The position numbers and the translations under genes are program-made. A stretch of 64,000 bases of DNA. Source: Candidatus Bathyarchaeota archaeon. Lineage in GTDB: Archaea > Thermoproteota > Bathyarchaeia > Bathyarchaeales > SOJC01. Location of the stretch: assembly GCA_026014805.1 (NCBI GenBank), contig JAOZHR010000004.1:38298-102297 (forward strand). Direction: 5' to 3'. Shown here piece after piece: positions 51,773 to 60,624 of this stretch. Under the pieces are notes generated by a model. It was not told the origin of the DNA. It saw only the letters and a list, made by a program, of their open reading frames with translations, and searched no databases. Every line of letters starts with the position of its first letter. The first letter of the stretch is position 1.

Positions 51773-52787
51773 CCCATGGCGCTTCTACGTCCTCAAGTCT
51801 CCATTTCAATCGGACAAAACTCCTTTCAATAGGCGTAGTTAAGCCGTGCTTGTACGCAAGAATACCCGTCCAAGCAATCATAGCGCCGTTATCCAAGGCT
51901 AATCGTTTTGGAACTACACAAAAATGGCTGTCATGCTCATTAGCTATGGCATTTAACATGGCCTGCAACCGCTTGTTTGCACCCACTCCCCCAGTTAAAA
52001 GAACCTCCCGTTTCTCAGTATGTGCTAAAGCACGCTCAGTAACCTCAGTAAGCATAGAGAACGCCACTTCCTGCAAGCTATAACACAAGTCTTCAAGCCT
52101 GCATTCTCCACTCTTAAGAAGCCGAACCGCGGCTGTAAGAAGCCCACTGAAAGATAAATCCATGCCCTTAACACTATAAGGTAAGTCAACCAGCCTTTTT
52201 CCTCCGCGTGCAAGCTTCTCTACCATAGCGCCCAATGGCATCCCCTCATGTTGACGCTGTCCGGCCTCCCTCGCAAAAACATCCAAACAGTTGCCTACAG
52301 CAATGTCCAAAGTCTCACCAAAAACGCGATAACGACCAGCGTCAAACGCTGAAACTATCGTGTTTCCTCCAGAAACGTACAACGTAATAGGATCTAGAGC
52401 GCCGGTTGCAAGTTTGCCGATCTCAATGTGAGCCACGCAATGGTTAACACCCACCAACGAAACGTTAAGATAAGATGCCAAAGCTCGAGCGGCAGTTGCA
52501 CCTGTGCGAAGACATGGTCCTAGACCAGGACCTTGCGAAAAAGCAACGATGGCGATGTCCTTCGGCCTTATGTCAGCTTTTTGAAAAGCTGTAGAAATGA
52601 CTTCTCCAGCGACTTTTGCGTGATGCCTCGCAGCCTCCCGCGGATGGATGCCGCCCGTTTCAGGCATGAAAGCATCAATCACGTTTGCTAGAATGCTTCC
52701 CTCGAAGTTCAGTATTCCAACGCTGAAATCGTCTGCAGTTGCTTCTATACCAAGACAAAATTTCTGCGTTGAATTATGCCTTTGCAC
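51762..52787 (-). CDS. kae1: tRNA N6-adenosine threonylcarbamoyltransferase Kae1 (TsaD family)
   Basis: 341 residues. LGIEATADDFSVGI at the start, GGIHPREAARHHA, SQGPGLGPCLRTG, the metal-binding NHCVAHIEIG, YVSGGNT, DFSFSGLLTA-like MDLSFSGL and LLTGGVGANKRLQAML all fit. With Bud32 and Pcc1 it transfers the threonylcarbamoyl group made by Sua5 (18403-19017). GTG is the start. It heads a reverse-strand operon of seven genes. Confidence 0.95.
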   Translation of the reverse strand: MQRHNSTQKFCLGIEATADDFSVGILNFEGSILANVIDAFMPETGGIHPREAARHHAKVAGEVISTAFQKADIRPKDIAIVAFSQGPGLGPCLRTGATAARALASYLNVSLVGVNHCVAHIEIGKLATGALDPITLYVSGGNTIVSAFDAGRYRVFGETLDIAVGNCLDVFAREAGQRQHEGMPLGAMVEKLARGGKRLVDLPYSVKGMDLSFSGLLTAAVRLLKSGECRLEDLCYSLQEVAFSMLTEVTERALAHTEKREVLLTGGVGANKRLQAMLNAIANEHDSHFCVVPKRLALDNGAMIAWTGILAYKHGLTTPIERSFVRLKWRLEDVEAPWVEG

Positions 52788-52934
52788 TTATTCCAACATC
52801 CAAACAGCCAATATACAATCTTTGAATTAAACACTTCTCGGTTTAATTTAAAGTGGTGGAATTTGAGTTTTCATATACATCTTTTTATTCTTAGACAACA
52901 CTATTTTATGTGAAAGCTTTGAGGAAACCAAGAA

Positions 52935-53312
52935 ATGCCGAAACGCAGTGACCTGGAGTATAAGGCTCTACAATTCATCGCCAACACTAGTGACGAGGGC
53001 GTACTTCAATCTGATTTGTGGCGCCAACTGGACGCCAGCAGCAGAGAAGGCTCTCGAATAGCCATCAAACTGGAAAACAAAGGGCTTATACGACGTGAGC
53101 GTGAACTTTTTCAAGGTCGATGGACTTACAGATTATATCCTAAAAGAAAGCCAGCGTCGATAAATTCTATAATTGATTGTCCATGCTTAAGCTGTCATGA
53201 AAGCATTCAATGCGGTGCCTACGGAGCTATCTCTCCAAATGATTGCGAGAAGCTTACTGAATGGCTTGCCAACTTAGTTCGAGAAGATGGTGGCTTGCAA
53301 GGTGACAGCTGA
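52935..53312 (+). CDS. RPC34-like winged-helix protein with predicted 4Fe-4S cluster
   Basis: 125 residues. Residues 5-70 form a winged helix (ALQFIANTSDEGVLQSDLW then GSRIAIKLENKGLI). The C-terminal part has cysteines C84, C87, C93 and C104 in spacing C-x2-C-x5-C-x10-C, within CHESIQCGAYGAISPNDCEKL. That spacing and the G-x-ISP-x-x-C context match the Fe-S domain of eukaryotic RNA polymerase III subunit RPC6/C34 as I remember it, and archaeal RPC34 homologues have been described. A role in transcription initiation is inferred. It starts a transcript with the FtsJ gene. Confidence 0.8.
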   Translation: MPKRSDLEYKALQFIANTSDEGVLQSDLWRQLDASSREGSRIAIKLENKGLIRRERELFQGRWTYRLYPKRKPASINSIIDCPCLSCHESIQCGAYGAISPNDCEKLTEWLANLVREDGGLQGDS

Positions 53313-53314
53313 GT

Positions 53315-53971
53315 TTGCCTAAAGCATGGGTGAGAGAACGAAAACGAGATTATTATTACAGAAAGGCCAAAGAAGAAAAATACCGTTCTCGAGCAACCTA
53401 CAAACTTCTGCAAGCAATAAGCAAATACCATTTTTTAGAAAAAGGTGACGTTGTTGTTGATTTAGGCGCTGCACCTGGTGGCTGGTTGCAGGCGTCTCGG
53501 AAAATTGTCGGAAAAGAGGGTTTTGTTCTAGGGGTTGACTTGAAAAGGATTAAACCCTTTGAAGCAGCTAATGTTCAAACCATCATCGGCGACATAACAG
53601 ATTCTGAAACGCAGAAGCTGATTAGGAGTGCTTTACCCTCATTAGCAGATGCTGTTATTTCTGATGTTTCACCAAATGTTTCCGGAGTCTGGGAGGTTGA
53701 TCATGCTCGACAAATAGATTTGGCTCGCGAATCTTTGACTCTTGCTTTAAGACTTCTCAAAGTTGATGGAAATTTTTTCGTGAAAGTGTTTCAGGGTGAC
53801 ATGTTTCAAGATTTTGTTGAAGAAGTTAAACAGCATTTTGCCAGGGTTGAAATAATGAAGCCTAAGGCAAGTCGAAAGAAGAGCGCCGAGATTTTTGTTC
53901 TTGGACTGGGGCTTGAAAAAAGAGTAGGTGCCCAGCCCTCAAATTCTTTTAATTATTCGCGTTTGTATTAA
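53315..53971 (+). CDS. rRNA 2'-O-methyltransferase, RlmE/FtsJ family
   Basis: 218 residues. N-terminal RATYKLLQAISKYHFLEKGD, SAM loop VVDLGAAPGGWLQA, then VLGVDLKRI, ISDVSPNVSGVWEVDHAR and FVKVFQG carrying the K-D-K-E catalytic set. The archaeal enzymes methylate ribose in 23S rRNA or tRNA. Start TTG 53315 follows the previous stop by two bases. Confidence 0.92.
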   Translation: MPKAWVRERKRDYYYRKAKEEKYRSRATYKLLQAISKYHFLEKGDVVVDLGAAPGGWLQASRKIVGKEGFVLGVDLKRIKPFEAANVQTIIGDITDSETQKLIRSALPSLADAVISDVSPNVSGVWEVDHARQIDLARESLTLALRLLKVDGNFFVKVFQGDMFQDFVEEVKQHFARVEIMKPKASRKKSAEIFVLGLGLEKRVGAQPSNSFNYSRLY

Positions 53972-54015
53972 GGGTTAAATGTGTACATTACTATGTAAGG
54001 TTGGGTGAAAGCGAG

Positions 54016-54696
54016 TTGAAGGTTGTTGCAGCAGACTCGGGTGCAGCCTTACTGAACACTCGCTTTGAGCCATTGAAAATTGTTGCCGCGGCTGCTGTTC
54101 TCGTTGAACCACCTTACAGAGAAGCAAATCAATTCTTGGTTGAGCCAATTTTCGCTCCAGTAAAAAATGGGCATGGCTTAATAATTCACGAACTTGAGCT
54201 TTGTCGATTGTTGCTAAAAGAGGTTAGAGCCGATGTGGTCCACTTGGATATGTCTATAGGTGGATTATTAGTGGAAGAGATTTCGCCAATTCAGCTCAGA
54301 GGAAAAGCTCGCAGTAGCGTATTAAAGATTCTGCCGAAAATAAGAAAATTAGCAACCGACATTAAACGAGTTTATGGCATAGATGTATTAGCTATTGGAA
54401 AAGAGAGCGTTCCAGTGAGAATCGCAGAGTTAACTACTGGAGCTCACGCAGTTCTTTACGCTTGTGAAAAAGCTTTGAAAGAAGGTAGAGAACAGATTTT
54501 GGGTTTGCCCTCTAAATGCTATGCGAGGGTTATACAGAACACAGTTACGTTGCAGTCGCTCATAGCTGCTGAACACGATATTGCAGGGTACGCTGAAGAT
54601 AACGGGGAAGTGTTGGAAAAAATCCGAATAGTGGAAATGTTGAATCCGTGTGCTAGAGGATTTCGAGCATTAAGAATAGTTCCTAAAGTGAGATAG
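54016..54696 (+). CDS. Archaeal conserved protein, DUF4152-like
   Basis: 226 residues. Begins KVVAADSGAALLNTRFEPL, followed by IVAAAAVLVEPPYREAN, HGLIIHELELCRLLL and VVHLDMSIGGLLVEEI. The conserved Asp, Ser and His residues look like an active site, but none is established. I associate it with the archaeal DUF4152 family with moderate confidence. TTG 54016 is seven bases after GGTGA and fits the family start better than TTG 54001. The membrane protein gene follows four bases after the stop. Confidence 0.7.
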   Translation: MKVVAADSGAALLNTRFEPLKIVAAAAVLVEPPYREANQFLVEPIFAPVKNGHGLIIHELELCRLLLKEVRADVVHLDMSIGGLLVEEISPIQLRGKARSSVLKILPKIRKLATDIKRVYGIDVLAIGKESVPVRIAELTTGAHAVLYACEKALKEGREQILGLPSKCYARVIQNTVTLQSLIAAEHDIAGYAEDNGEVLEKIRIVEMLNPCARGFRALRIVPKVR

Positions 54697-54700
54697 TTAA

Positions 54701-55252
54701 ATGATTGAAGTTATGGAAAAGCTTCAAACTGTAAGGTTTAACATGCAAACGAGAATCGTGATTACTGTAATCTTCTTTGTTGTTGCTTTGATTGTTACAG
54801 CTGTCGGAGTACTTGTTTTCAAAATTGACGTGCAAGAAGCACAGAGATTTAAGGAAGAAATTAAAGGAGAATTTGAACGATTCGATGACTTGAGGTTTAT
54901 TTTTGGAAACAACTTAATTCACACCCTTATCATGTTTGTTCCCATCATCGGACCAGTTTGGGGGAGCTTTGTTCTCTTCAACACAGGCACGATAATCGCC
55001 ATATTCGGCATCGCTGAGGGAACCCAACCGATCCTATATTTTCTGTTGTTTTTCTTGGTTCCTGTTTTTTGGCTTGAATTTGGTGTGTATTCTATCTCTA
55101 TGGCTCAAAGCGTCATTCTGCTCTTGCAAATGTTACGACATCGTGGCAAGAAAGAAGCAGTGAGAACCTCCATACTCATTACAATATGCACTCTAATTTT
55201 GTTGCTTGCAGCTGTAGTTGAATGGATTATGTTAGATGTGATCAGAGGCTAA
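54701..55252 (+). CDS. SpoIIM-family integral membrane protein
   Basis: 183 residues with four or five membrane helices. FGNNLIHTLIMFVPIIGPVWG and SFVLFNTGTIIAIF match the NN-x7-G-x6-N pattern of SpoIIM/DUF95 proteins, and FWLEFGVYSISMAQSV is the following Glu-containing helix. Role in archaea unknown; suggested to bind peptidases or septal partners in bacteria. Cotranscribed with the DUF4152-like gene. Confidence 0.75.
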   Translation: MIEVMEKLQTVRFNMQTRIVITVIFFVVALIVTAVGVLVFKIDVQEAQRFKEEIKGEFERFDDLRFIFGNNLIHTLIMFVPIIGPVWGSFVLFNTGTIIAIFGIAEGTQPILYFLLFFLVPVFWLEFGVYSISMAQSVILLLQMLRHRGKKEAVRTSILITICTLILLLAAVVEWIMLDVIRG

Positions 55253-55285
55253 GCCTTACGTAGAAGACTGCATGCAGAAATGGCG

Positions 55286-56158
55286 TCATACTTTGGACTT
55301 TCTAACTTTGACAACTTCGAGACTCATGTTTAACGCTTTTACGCTGTGAGTAATTTCGCCAATGCTTAGAATGTCAACGCCTGCTGCCGCATACTCGAGA
55401 ATATTCTTCTCAGTTATTCCACCACTTGCCTCAAGCAACACTTTGTTTCTAATTCCTTCCTTCGTTAAGATGGACACAGTTTCCTTTACTTTTTCAGAAG
55501 GAAAGTTGTCCAGCATAATTATATCAGCACCCGCTTCAGCTGCTTCCAAAGCATCCCTAACAGATGCTACTTCAACCTCCACTTTCTTAGAAAAAGAAAC
55601 AGTTTCACAGGCTTTTCTCACAGCGTCGCCCACATTACCAACGATTTTTATGTGATTGTCTTTTATCAAAACCAAGTCGTCAAGATGCAACCGGTGTGTG
55701 TCACCACCGCCGAGGAAAACAGCTTTTTTGTCAAAATAACCAAGCCCAGGCGCTACTTTTCTTGTGCAAGCCACACGGGTCTTGTAGCCTGCTGCTTTGA
55801 CTTTGCCTATCAAACGGTTTGTCGTGGTTGCTATTCCACTCATTCTGGAAAGTATGTTAAGGAGAGTCCGCTCTGCGGAAAGAAGAGTTTTGGCATCCCC
55901 AACAATGTGCAGAATAGAAGTTTGAGGTTTAACTTGCGTACCATCAGACGTTAAGGCGTTCGCCTGTAGATTGAGACTTTCACATAAGACCAATGCCTCT
56001 TCTATCCCGGCCACTAAGCCGCCTTCTTTCACAACAACTTCGGCTTCAACAATTGTATTCTTCGAAATTGTGAGATGAGTTGTTATGTCACCTTGCCCAA
56101 CGTCTTCTTCCAAGAACCTGCGAAGTTTTTCTTCTAAAATCCGTTTAGGCAGAAACAC
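55286..56158 (-). CDS. nadC: Nicotinate-nucleotide pyrophosphorylase (quinolinate phosphoribosyltransferase)
   Basis: Converts quinolinate and PRPP to nicotinate mononucleotide. FLEEDVGQGDITTHLT, ERTLLNILSRMSGIATTT, VACTRKVAPGLGYFDKKAV, GGGDTHRLHLDDLVLIKDNH, EVEVASVRDALEA, IIMLDNF and LEASGGI are all diagnostic. 290 residues. GTG 56158 follows GAGGT inside the end of the glycosyltransferase gene (14-base overlap). Confidence 0.94.
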   Translation of the reverse strand: MFLPKRILEEKLRRFLEEDVGQGDITTHLTISKNTIVEAEVVVKEGGLVAGIEEALVLCESLNLQANALTSDGTQVKPQTSILHIVGDAKTLLSAERTLLNILSRMSGIATTTNRLIGKVKAAGYKTRVACTRKVAPGLGYFDKKAVFLGGGDTHRLHLDDLVLIKDNHIKIVGNVGDAVRKACETVSFSKKVEVEVASVRDALEAAEAGADIIMLDNFPSEKVKETVSILTKEGIRNKVLLEASGGITEKNILEYAAAGVDILSIGEITHSVKALNMSLEVVKVRKSKV

Positions 56159-57350
56159 GAGCCTTACCTCTTTCAGCTACCTCTATAGTTGTTTCGATAG
56201 CTTTTTCTAACCCATCTACATCCGAAACCTCTTTCTGAATTTTCATAGCTCTTTCCATGGAATACTTGTCCTCCACAATTTCTTTTATTACTGCCAGAAG
56301 AGTTTCTCTGTTGAGATTGTCTTGCTCAATCACTAGAGCAATGCCAAGCTTTACAGCTTTCTTAGCGTTGTTAAATTGTTCAGTGTGGCTTGGTGTGGGG
56401 ATTAGGATTGTAGGTTTGCCATAACACATCGTCTGCAATATCGTTCCGTGGCCTGCTCGGGAAATTACAAGGTCGCATGCTTTCATGTATTCAAAACGGT
56501 TTGGAACCCATCCAAAAACTGTAAAGTTGCCATATCGAACCGGGGTTATATGGGATTTTGGGTATCCAAGGGACATAACGATTTGATAGTCATCTGGAAA
56601 ATTCGTGAAAATTCTTTGGAGAATTTTTATAAGATAAGCTCGTTCTTTCAAAGGCCCACTGATGGGCGCAAAAATGACAGGTTTTTCGTCGTCCAAGCCG
56701 AGTTTTTTACGCAGTTCTTCCCTAGTCGGTAATGCATCTGGACGAAGGGATAGAATTGGACCAATGAGTTTTATTTTCTTTCTATAAGCTTTTGGGATAC
56801 GTAGATTATCTGTAGAAATGGTGTAGGGCAACGGAAAATCCGGAATCAACACCTTAACTCCTGTCGTCCAAATCTTTCCGATAATTGCAAGGGTAATAGC
56901 ATCTGCAAGTTTAGCTAGTCGCAAATAGTGGGTTTTTCGTGGAATGATTACTTGAAACTGGTTAAGTATGCAAATAGTTGGAATGCCTAGAATTCGCGCC
57001 GCAACGATAGGTGAAGCTCTTGAATCCGACACAACCACGTCCGGTTCAAAGGTTTCCATAACTTCAATTTCTTTGCCTACCTGTCCTAAAAAGTTGAAAG
57101 GAGCAACGAAGGGTCCTGGATTCAGAGCTGTTCTTCTAAAATCCACCGTTCCGTCAGGCTTAACTTTGAAATCCATAGGTGGAACCTCAACTGTAGAAAA
57201 CCCTTCTTTGCGGACATAATCAACAGCATCGCGGTATGTTGAGAAAAAGATTTCTGTGCTTTCGTCTCTGTTCTGCAGTCCTCTTGCTATTGGGATGCAA
57301 CGACCTGCATGTCCGAGACCGACACCGCAAGGAGCAAACTGGACTCGCAT
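56145..57350 (-). CDS. GT-B glycosyltransferase, MurG/UGT-like
   Basis: 401 residues. N-terminal GVGLGHAGRCIPIARGL is the glycine-rich acceptor loop of MurG-like enzymes. VVSDSRASPIVAARILGIP sits in the first domain. The C-terminal domain has FGWVPNRFEYMKACDLVISRAGHGTILQTMCYGKP and PTPSHTEQFNNAK, the nucleotide-sugar motif. Likely a lipid- or dolichol-linked acceptor or S-layer glycan; unproven. ATG 57350, eight bases after GGAG, follows the AMMECR1 stop by four bases. Confidence 0.85.
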   Translation of the reverse strand: MRVQFAPCGVGLGHAGRCIPIARGLQNRDESTEIFFSTYRDAVDYVRKEGFSTVEVPPMDFKVKPDGTVDFRRTALNPGPFVAPFNFLGQVGKEIEVMETFEPDVVVSDSRASPIVAARILGIPTICILNQFQVIIPRKTHYLRLAKLADAITLAIIGKIWTTGVKVLIPDFPLPYTISTDNLRIPKAYRKKIKLIGPILSLRPDALPTREELRKKLGLDDEKPVIFAPISGPLKERAYLIKILQRIFTNFPDDYQIVMSLGYPKSHITPVRYGNFTVFGWVPNRFEYMKACDLVISRAGHGTILQTMCYGKPTILIPTPSHTEQFNNAKKAVKLGIALVIEQDNLNRETLLAVIKEIVEDKYSMERAMKIQKEVSDVDGLEKAIETTIEVAERGKARVSA

Positions 57351-57354
57351 GAAT

Positions 57355-57981
57355 TTATCTCCCGCCAAGTTCTTTTCGTTTTATTTTGCCTCTAGGGGTG
57401 TCTTCCTGAAAAACTATTGCTTGAAATTTATGGATTTTCGTCGTCTTTATTAGCCAATTGTCTGGGGGTAGGCCAGCTTTTATACAGCATTGACAGAGGA
57501 ATTCTTCTTTATCCCAGTTGTATTCAACAGGTACTTGGGGTAATAAAAGACCTTTGTAGAATCCTCTTTCTACGATGAGGCCGTTCTTGCCTATCTTGAT
57601 CCTTGATGGAAGGTGCCTCGGATCTTCAACTTCCACTAGTTTCGGGGGTGTAAGCACACTGACTTCAAAAATGACTTTGTCAAGTTCCTCAGAAGAAAGG
57701 GAGGAGAAACGTGGGTCTTGAGTTGCAGAACTGATGGCGCACTCTATAACAGCTTGCGCCAAGACAGTGGTTGGATAAGGGTAGCCTATGCATCCTTTTA
57801 ATTTCTTTTTGCCATTTTTAAGGCTGTTTATAGTAACGAAAACCCCGCAGCGTTGCATCAGCTTGGCAGGTGTGTCTTTGGGCACATTGACGACTTTGCC
57901 CGTTTTTAGATGTTCCTGTACAGTTTTTCGGGCAAGCTTAACTAGGAACTCGCCTTCTTCTTGTGTGAGCTTGAATACCAC
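57355..57981 (-). CDS. AMMECR1-domain protein
   Basis: 208 residues. Family blocks: GVFVTINSLKNG, LKGCIGYPYPTTVLAQAVIE, SSATQDPRFSSLS, VFEVSVLTPPK-like IFEVSVLTPPKLVEV, and GLIVERGFYKGLLLPQVPVEYNWD. A conserved cysteine (in CIGYP) suggests redox or transferase chemistry, but the function is not known. GTG 57981 is seven bases after GAGGAG and is preferred over TTG 57996. First gene of the AMMECR1-glycosyltransferase-NadC transcript. Confidence 0.9.
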   Translation of the reverse strand: MVFKLTQEEGEFLVKLARKTVQEHLKTGKVVNVPKDTPAKLMQRCGVFVTINSLKNGKKKLKGCIGYPYPTTVLAQAVIECAISSATQDPRFSSLSSEELDKVIFEVSVLTPPKLVEVEDPRHLPSRIKIGKNGLIVERGFYKGLLLPQVPVEYNWDKEEFLCQCCIKAGLPPDNWLIKTTKIHKFQAIVFQEDTPRGKIKRKELGGR

Positions 57982-58054
57982 CAGAATTCTCCTCAACTGA
58001 GAATTAATTGACTAATGTCTTGTGGACAGCCTTAAACTTATCCGTAAATATTTC

Positions 58055-58951
58055 CTAAGGCGTTGGGTTCTCTTCCAATACCTTGTTCCTTAGGATTCCT
58101 ATACCTTCTATTTCTATCTCTATATCGTCACCGTCATGAAGAAATTTTGGTTTAGGCTTCATAGCGAACCCTACACCTGCAGGAGTCCCTGTTGCGATAA
58201 TATCGCAGGGTTTTAACGTCATGACACAGCTAAGGTGATGCACGATTTCGAATACATCAAACACCATATTCTGGGTATTGGAATTTTGCCGTGGTTCCTT
58301 GTTGACCCATGTGCAAACTCGTAAATTGGCCGGGTTCTTTATCTGACTGGTAGTTGTGATGCATGGTCCGGTAGGTGCAAAAGTGTCGAAACTTTTTCCT
58401 CTGGTCCATTGTTTATCCTTAAACTGGATGTCCCGCGCGGAAACGTCGTTGAGAATTGTGTATCCAAAAATGCATGATTTGGCGTCGTTGACTGAGAAGT
58501 TTTTAGCCTCTTTGCCCACCACAATGGCTAACTCTGCTTCGTAGTCAAGTTGTTTCACGAATTTGGGCTTGACAATGTTTTCGTTGGGGCCTATTATGGT
58601 TGTATGAGGTTTCATAAAAATCACTGGTTCGTCAGGCGGGTTTTTACCCTGTTCTGCAGCATGGTCTTTATAGTTTAAACCTAGGCAAATAATCTTCGGC
58701 GGCATCGCAATTGGCGCCTGTAGTTTCACTTTGCCAAGAGGGAGCATGGCCTTTCCAAGACTTGTTCTTGGTGCATTTTGAATCAAATGTTCTATGCTGG
58801 GTTCTTCCATGCCTTGTGAGATTAGATTTTCAAGACTCGCTGGAAAAGGTTGTTCCAGCATTTTTGCTAAGATGGGCAAGCAAATTACTTGGTCTTTGTC
58901 TAAAATTCCATAGGACTTTATTTTTGAACTTGAGAAGCGAACTAGCTTCAT
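58055..58951 (-). CDS. Fumarylacetoacetate hydrolase family protein
   Basis: 298 residues. KIICLGLNYKDHAAEQG, IFMKPHTTIIGP, LDYEAELAIVVGKEAK, GYTILNDVSARDIQF, KSFDTFAPTGPCI, IATGTPAGVGF and DDIEIEIEGIG carry the metal-binding Glu-Glu-Asp set of FAH-fold hydrolases/isomerases acting on 2-oxo acids. Exact substrate unknown. ATG 58951 is five bases after GGTGA. Confidence 0.88.
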   Translation of the reverse strand: MKLVRFSSSKIKSYGILDKDQVICLPILAKMLEQPFPASLENLISQGMEEPSIEHLIQNAPRTSLGKAMLPLGKVKLQAPIAMPPKIICLGLNYKDHAAEQGKNPPDEPVIFMKPHTTIIGPNENIVKPKFVKQLDYEAELAIVVGKEAKNFSVNDAKSCIFGYTILNDVSARDIQFKDKQWTRGKSFDTFAPTGPCITTTSQIKNPANLRVCTWVNKEPRQNSNTQNMVFDVFEIVHHLSCVMTLKPCDIIATGTPAGVGFAMKPKPKFLHDGDDIEIEIEGIGILRNKVLEENPTP

Positions 58952-58991
58952 CGATTTCACCTAGATAAGTTCGTCATATAATACATATCTT

Positions 58992-59810
58992 TCAAGGGGG
59001 AACTATCCCCAATCTAGTCACAGAAACGTCTTTGTTTTCCAATTCCTCAATGAATGGATTTATCCCCACAGAATCACTTGAGATGTGCCCGGTGATTACC
59101 AGGTTGCCTACACCATCAGCCTTCAATTTTTCAAGGTCTCCAGGGCTTACGTGAATGTAGATTAGCGTGTTTATTCCATGCTTGAAGTATGTTTTTGCGA
59201 TTTCATAGCCCCCATTTGTTCCAGCCCCATGGGACACCACAATTTTTCCAGCTGGATTCGCTGCTTTTCCTAGACATATCTTGATGTCTGTAATTGCATT
59301 TTTGAATTCTGGCAGTTTCTCAAGGGCTGAAACAACATCTTCTACTGTGGAATCTTTCCAAGTTTCATGCTGAATATTGAGAGCCATAATTCGTCTTCCC
59401 ATCTCATCCAAAGGCGTATGGACATTCATGTAAGGCATCTTCAGAAGTCGAGCCACATCCACTACATGATTGTAGTTTCTGGTATGCATCTCTACTTCTA
59501 AAGCCGTAATCTTCTTGCGAACTGCTTCTTCAGCCTCAAGTTTTGGGATGCCAGCATCGATCATCTGTTGAATGTGCCTCTTGAAAACTTGATGAAAGTC
59601 TATGACAGCTGATCCACCCTTAGGATGATGAGAGATTACAGCATCGTAGCCCAGTTGTTTTGCAAACAGAAGTTCTGGAACATCTGCGTCTATTCCAAAA
59701 AGAACGTTTTTGATGTCTTTTCCTTCAACGTATATAGCGCTGTCTGCTGGCACCGATTCGAAGCCTACAAGTTTTAGAGCCATGTCCATTATTTCTTTTG
59801 TGCTGACCAT
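58992..59810 (-). CDS. NIF3-like dinuclear metal centre protein
   Basis: 272 residues. FGIDADVPELLFAKQLGYDAVISHHPKGG, a mid-protein EVEMHTRNYNHVVD, and the C-terminal IVVSHGAGTNGGYE and LVITGHISSDSVGINPF supply His, Asp and Glu ligands for two metals. NIF3 proteins are widespread with unsettled function; some have GTP cyclohydrolase I type claims. ATG 59810 lies seven bases after GGTGA. A frameshifted small gene ends just upstream. Confidence 0.78.
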   Translation of the reverse strand: MVSTKEIMDMALKLVGFESVPADSAIYVEGKDIKNVLFGIDADVPELLFAKQLGYDAVISHHPKGGSAVIDFHQVFKRHIQQMIDAGIPKLEAEEAVRKKITALEVEMHTRNYNHVVDVARLLKMPYMNVHTPLDEMGRRIMALNIQHETWKDSTVEDVVSALEKLPEFKNAITDIKICLGKAANPAGKIVVSHGAGTNGGYEIAKTYFKHGINTLIYIHVSPGDLEKLKADGVGNLVITGHISSDSVGINPFIEELENKDVSVTRLGIVPP

Positions 59811-59821
59811 TTTCCATTCAC

Positions 59822-59975
59822 CTACTTTCTCCATTCACCCCTTGTGTCAGCAGGTGTACGATCACTTAGTTTGTGGGCTTTCATGAAGCTTCTCTCTTCT
59901 CCTTCTATTAGTGAAATACGTTTAACAAGCTTTCTCTATGGTTGGTTTGTAGAATTCATCGTTGACCCTCGACAT
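59822..59975 (-). pseudogene. Small gene of about 50 codons, frameshifted by one base
   Basis: From ATG 59975 the frame reads MSRVNDEFYKPTIEK, then hits TAA at 59922-59924. The next frame continues LVKRISLIEGEERSFMKAH and KLSDRTPADTRGEWRK to a TAG at 59822-59824. Deleting one A from AAA near 59933 joins both into one natural-looking 50-residue basic protein. I do not recognise the family. The region 59976-60183 holds no other gene, only a TATA-like ATATTTAA near 60113 for the next gene. Confidence 0.55.
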
Positions 59976-60183
59976 GCTTTTGCAGTTTTCTAGTTGAAGT
60001 GTTTGAGATGTTAATTCTTGCAAAGATGGTACATCATTTACAGACTGGAACCTGTGCTGTTTGTTCCAAGTAGACTTTCAACGGGGCAAGAATACGTTTG
60101 AGTGGAGAAGGAATATTTAAGTAGATTATGCGAATGCATATAGGGAAGAAAGGTATGCTTAACTCTAAGGAGAAAAGAATGAG

Positions 60184-60612
60184 TTGTCTCGCAAAGCAAG
60201 AAAAGGCGCCTCATCGCTTTCCTATCATCTCCAGAAAACCTACTGGAAGTTAGTGACGCTTAAGCCCTCAACCTTCCTCTTAGCAACCTTAGCCATAGCC
60301 GCTTCCATCTTTCTGCTTGGAGGGGGAATCTATGATATTTTGGAACAGCCAGTAGTGGCATTTATCAGTGGCGGAAGGATTATACCCTATTACCCTCAAG
60401 CCCTAAACGAACAGCTTTTGGGCGAAAGCGTCGCCGCCATGATTTTATACTCCCTCGGCATCGCAGGATTAATACTGATGTATCGGAGCACAAAATACGC
60501 CTACAACCCAAGAGAAGCATACACCACACTATTGATCGGCTTGCTTCTTCTACTAATTGGATGGATGCTTGTGGAGTTCTTCCTTTTCCCAAGCACGATC
60601 AAACCATTATAA
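60184..60612 (+). CDS. Small integral membrane protein
   Basis: 142 residues with three membrane helices: FLLATLAIAASIFLLGGGIY, AAMILYSLGIAGLILMY and AYTTLLIGLLLLLIGWMLVE. A basic N-terminus and a loop with GGRIIPYYPQALNEQLLGES lie between. The order recalls small subunits of oligosaccharyltransferase-type complexes, but I cannot assign it. The TTG start at 60184 is 13 bases after AAGGAG; an out-of-frame ATG at 60179 with better spacing encodes only 23 codons, so the start is doubtful. Confidence 0.6.
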   Translation: MSRKARKGASSLSYHLQKTYWKLVTLKPSTFLLATLAIAASIFLLGGGIYDILEQPVVAFISGGRIIPYYPQALNEQLLGESVAAMILYSLGIAGLILMYRSTKYAYNPREAYTTLLIGLLLLLIGWMLVEFFLFPSTIKPL

Positions 60613-60624
60613 TAATGGGCAGAG

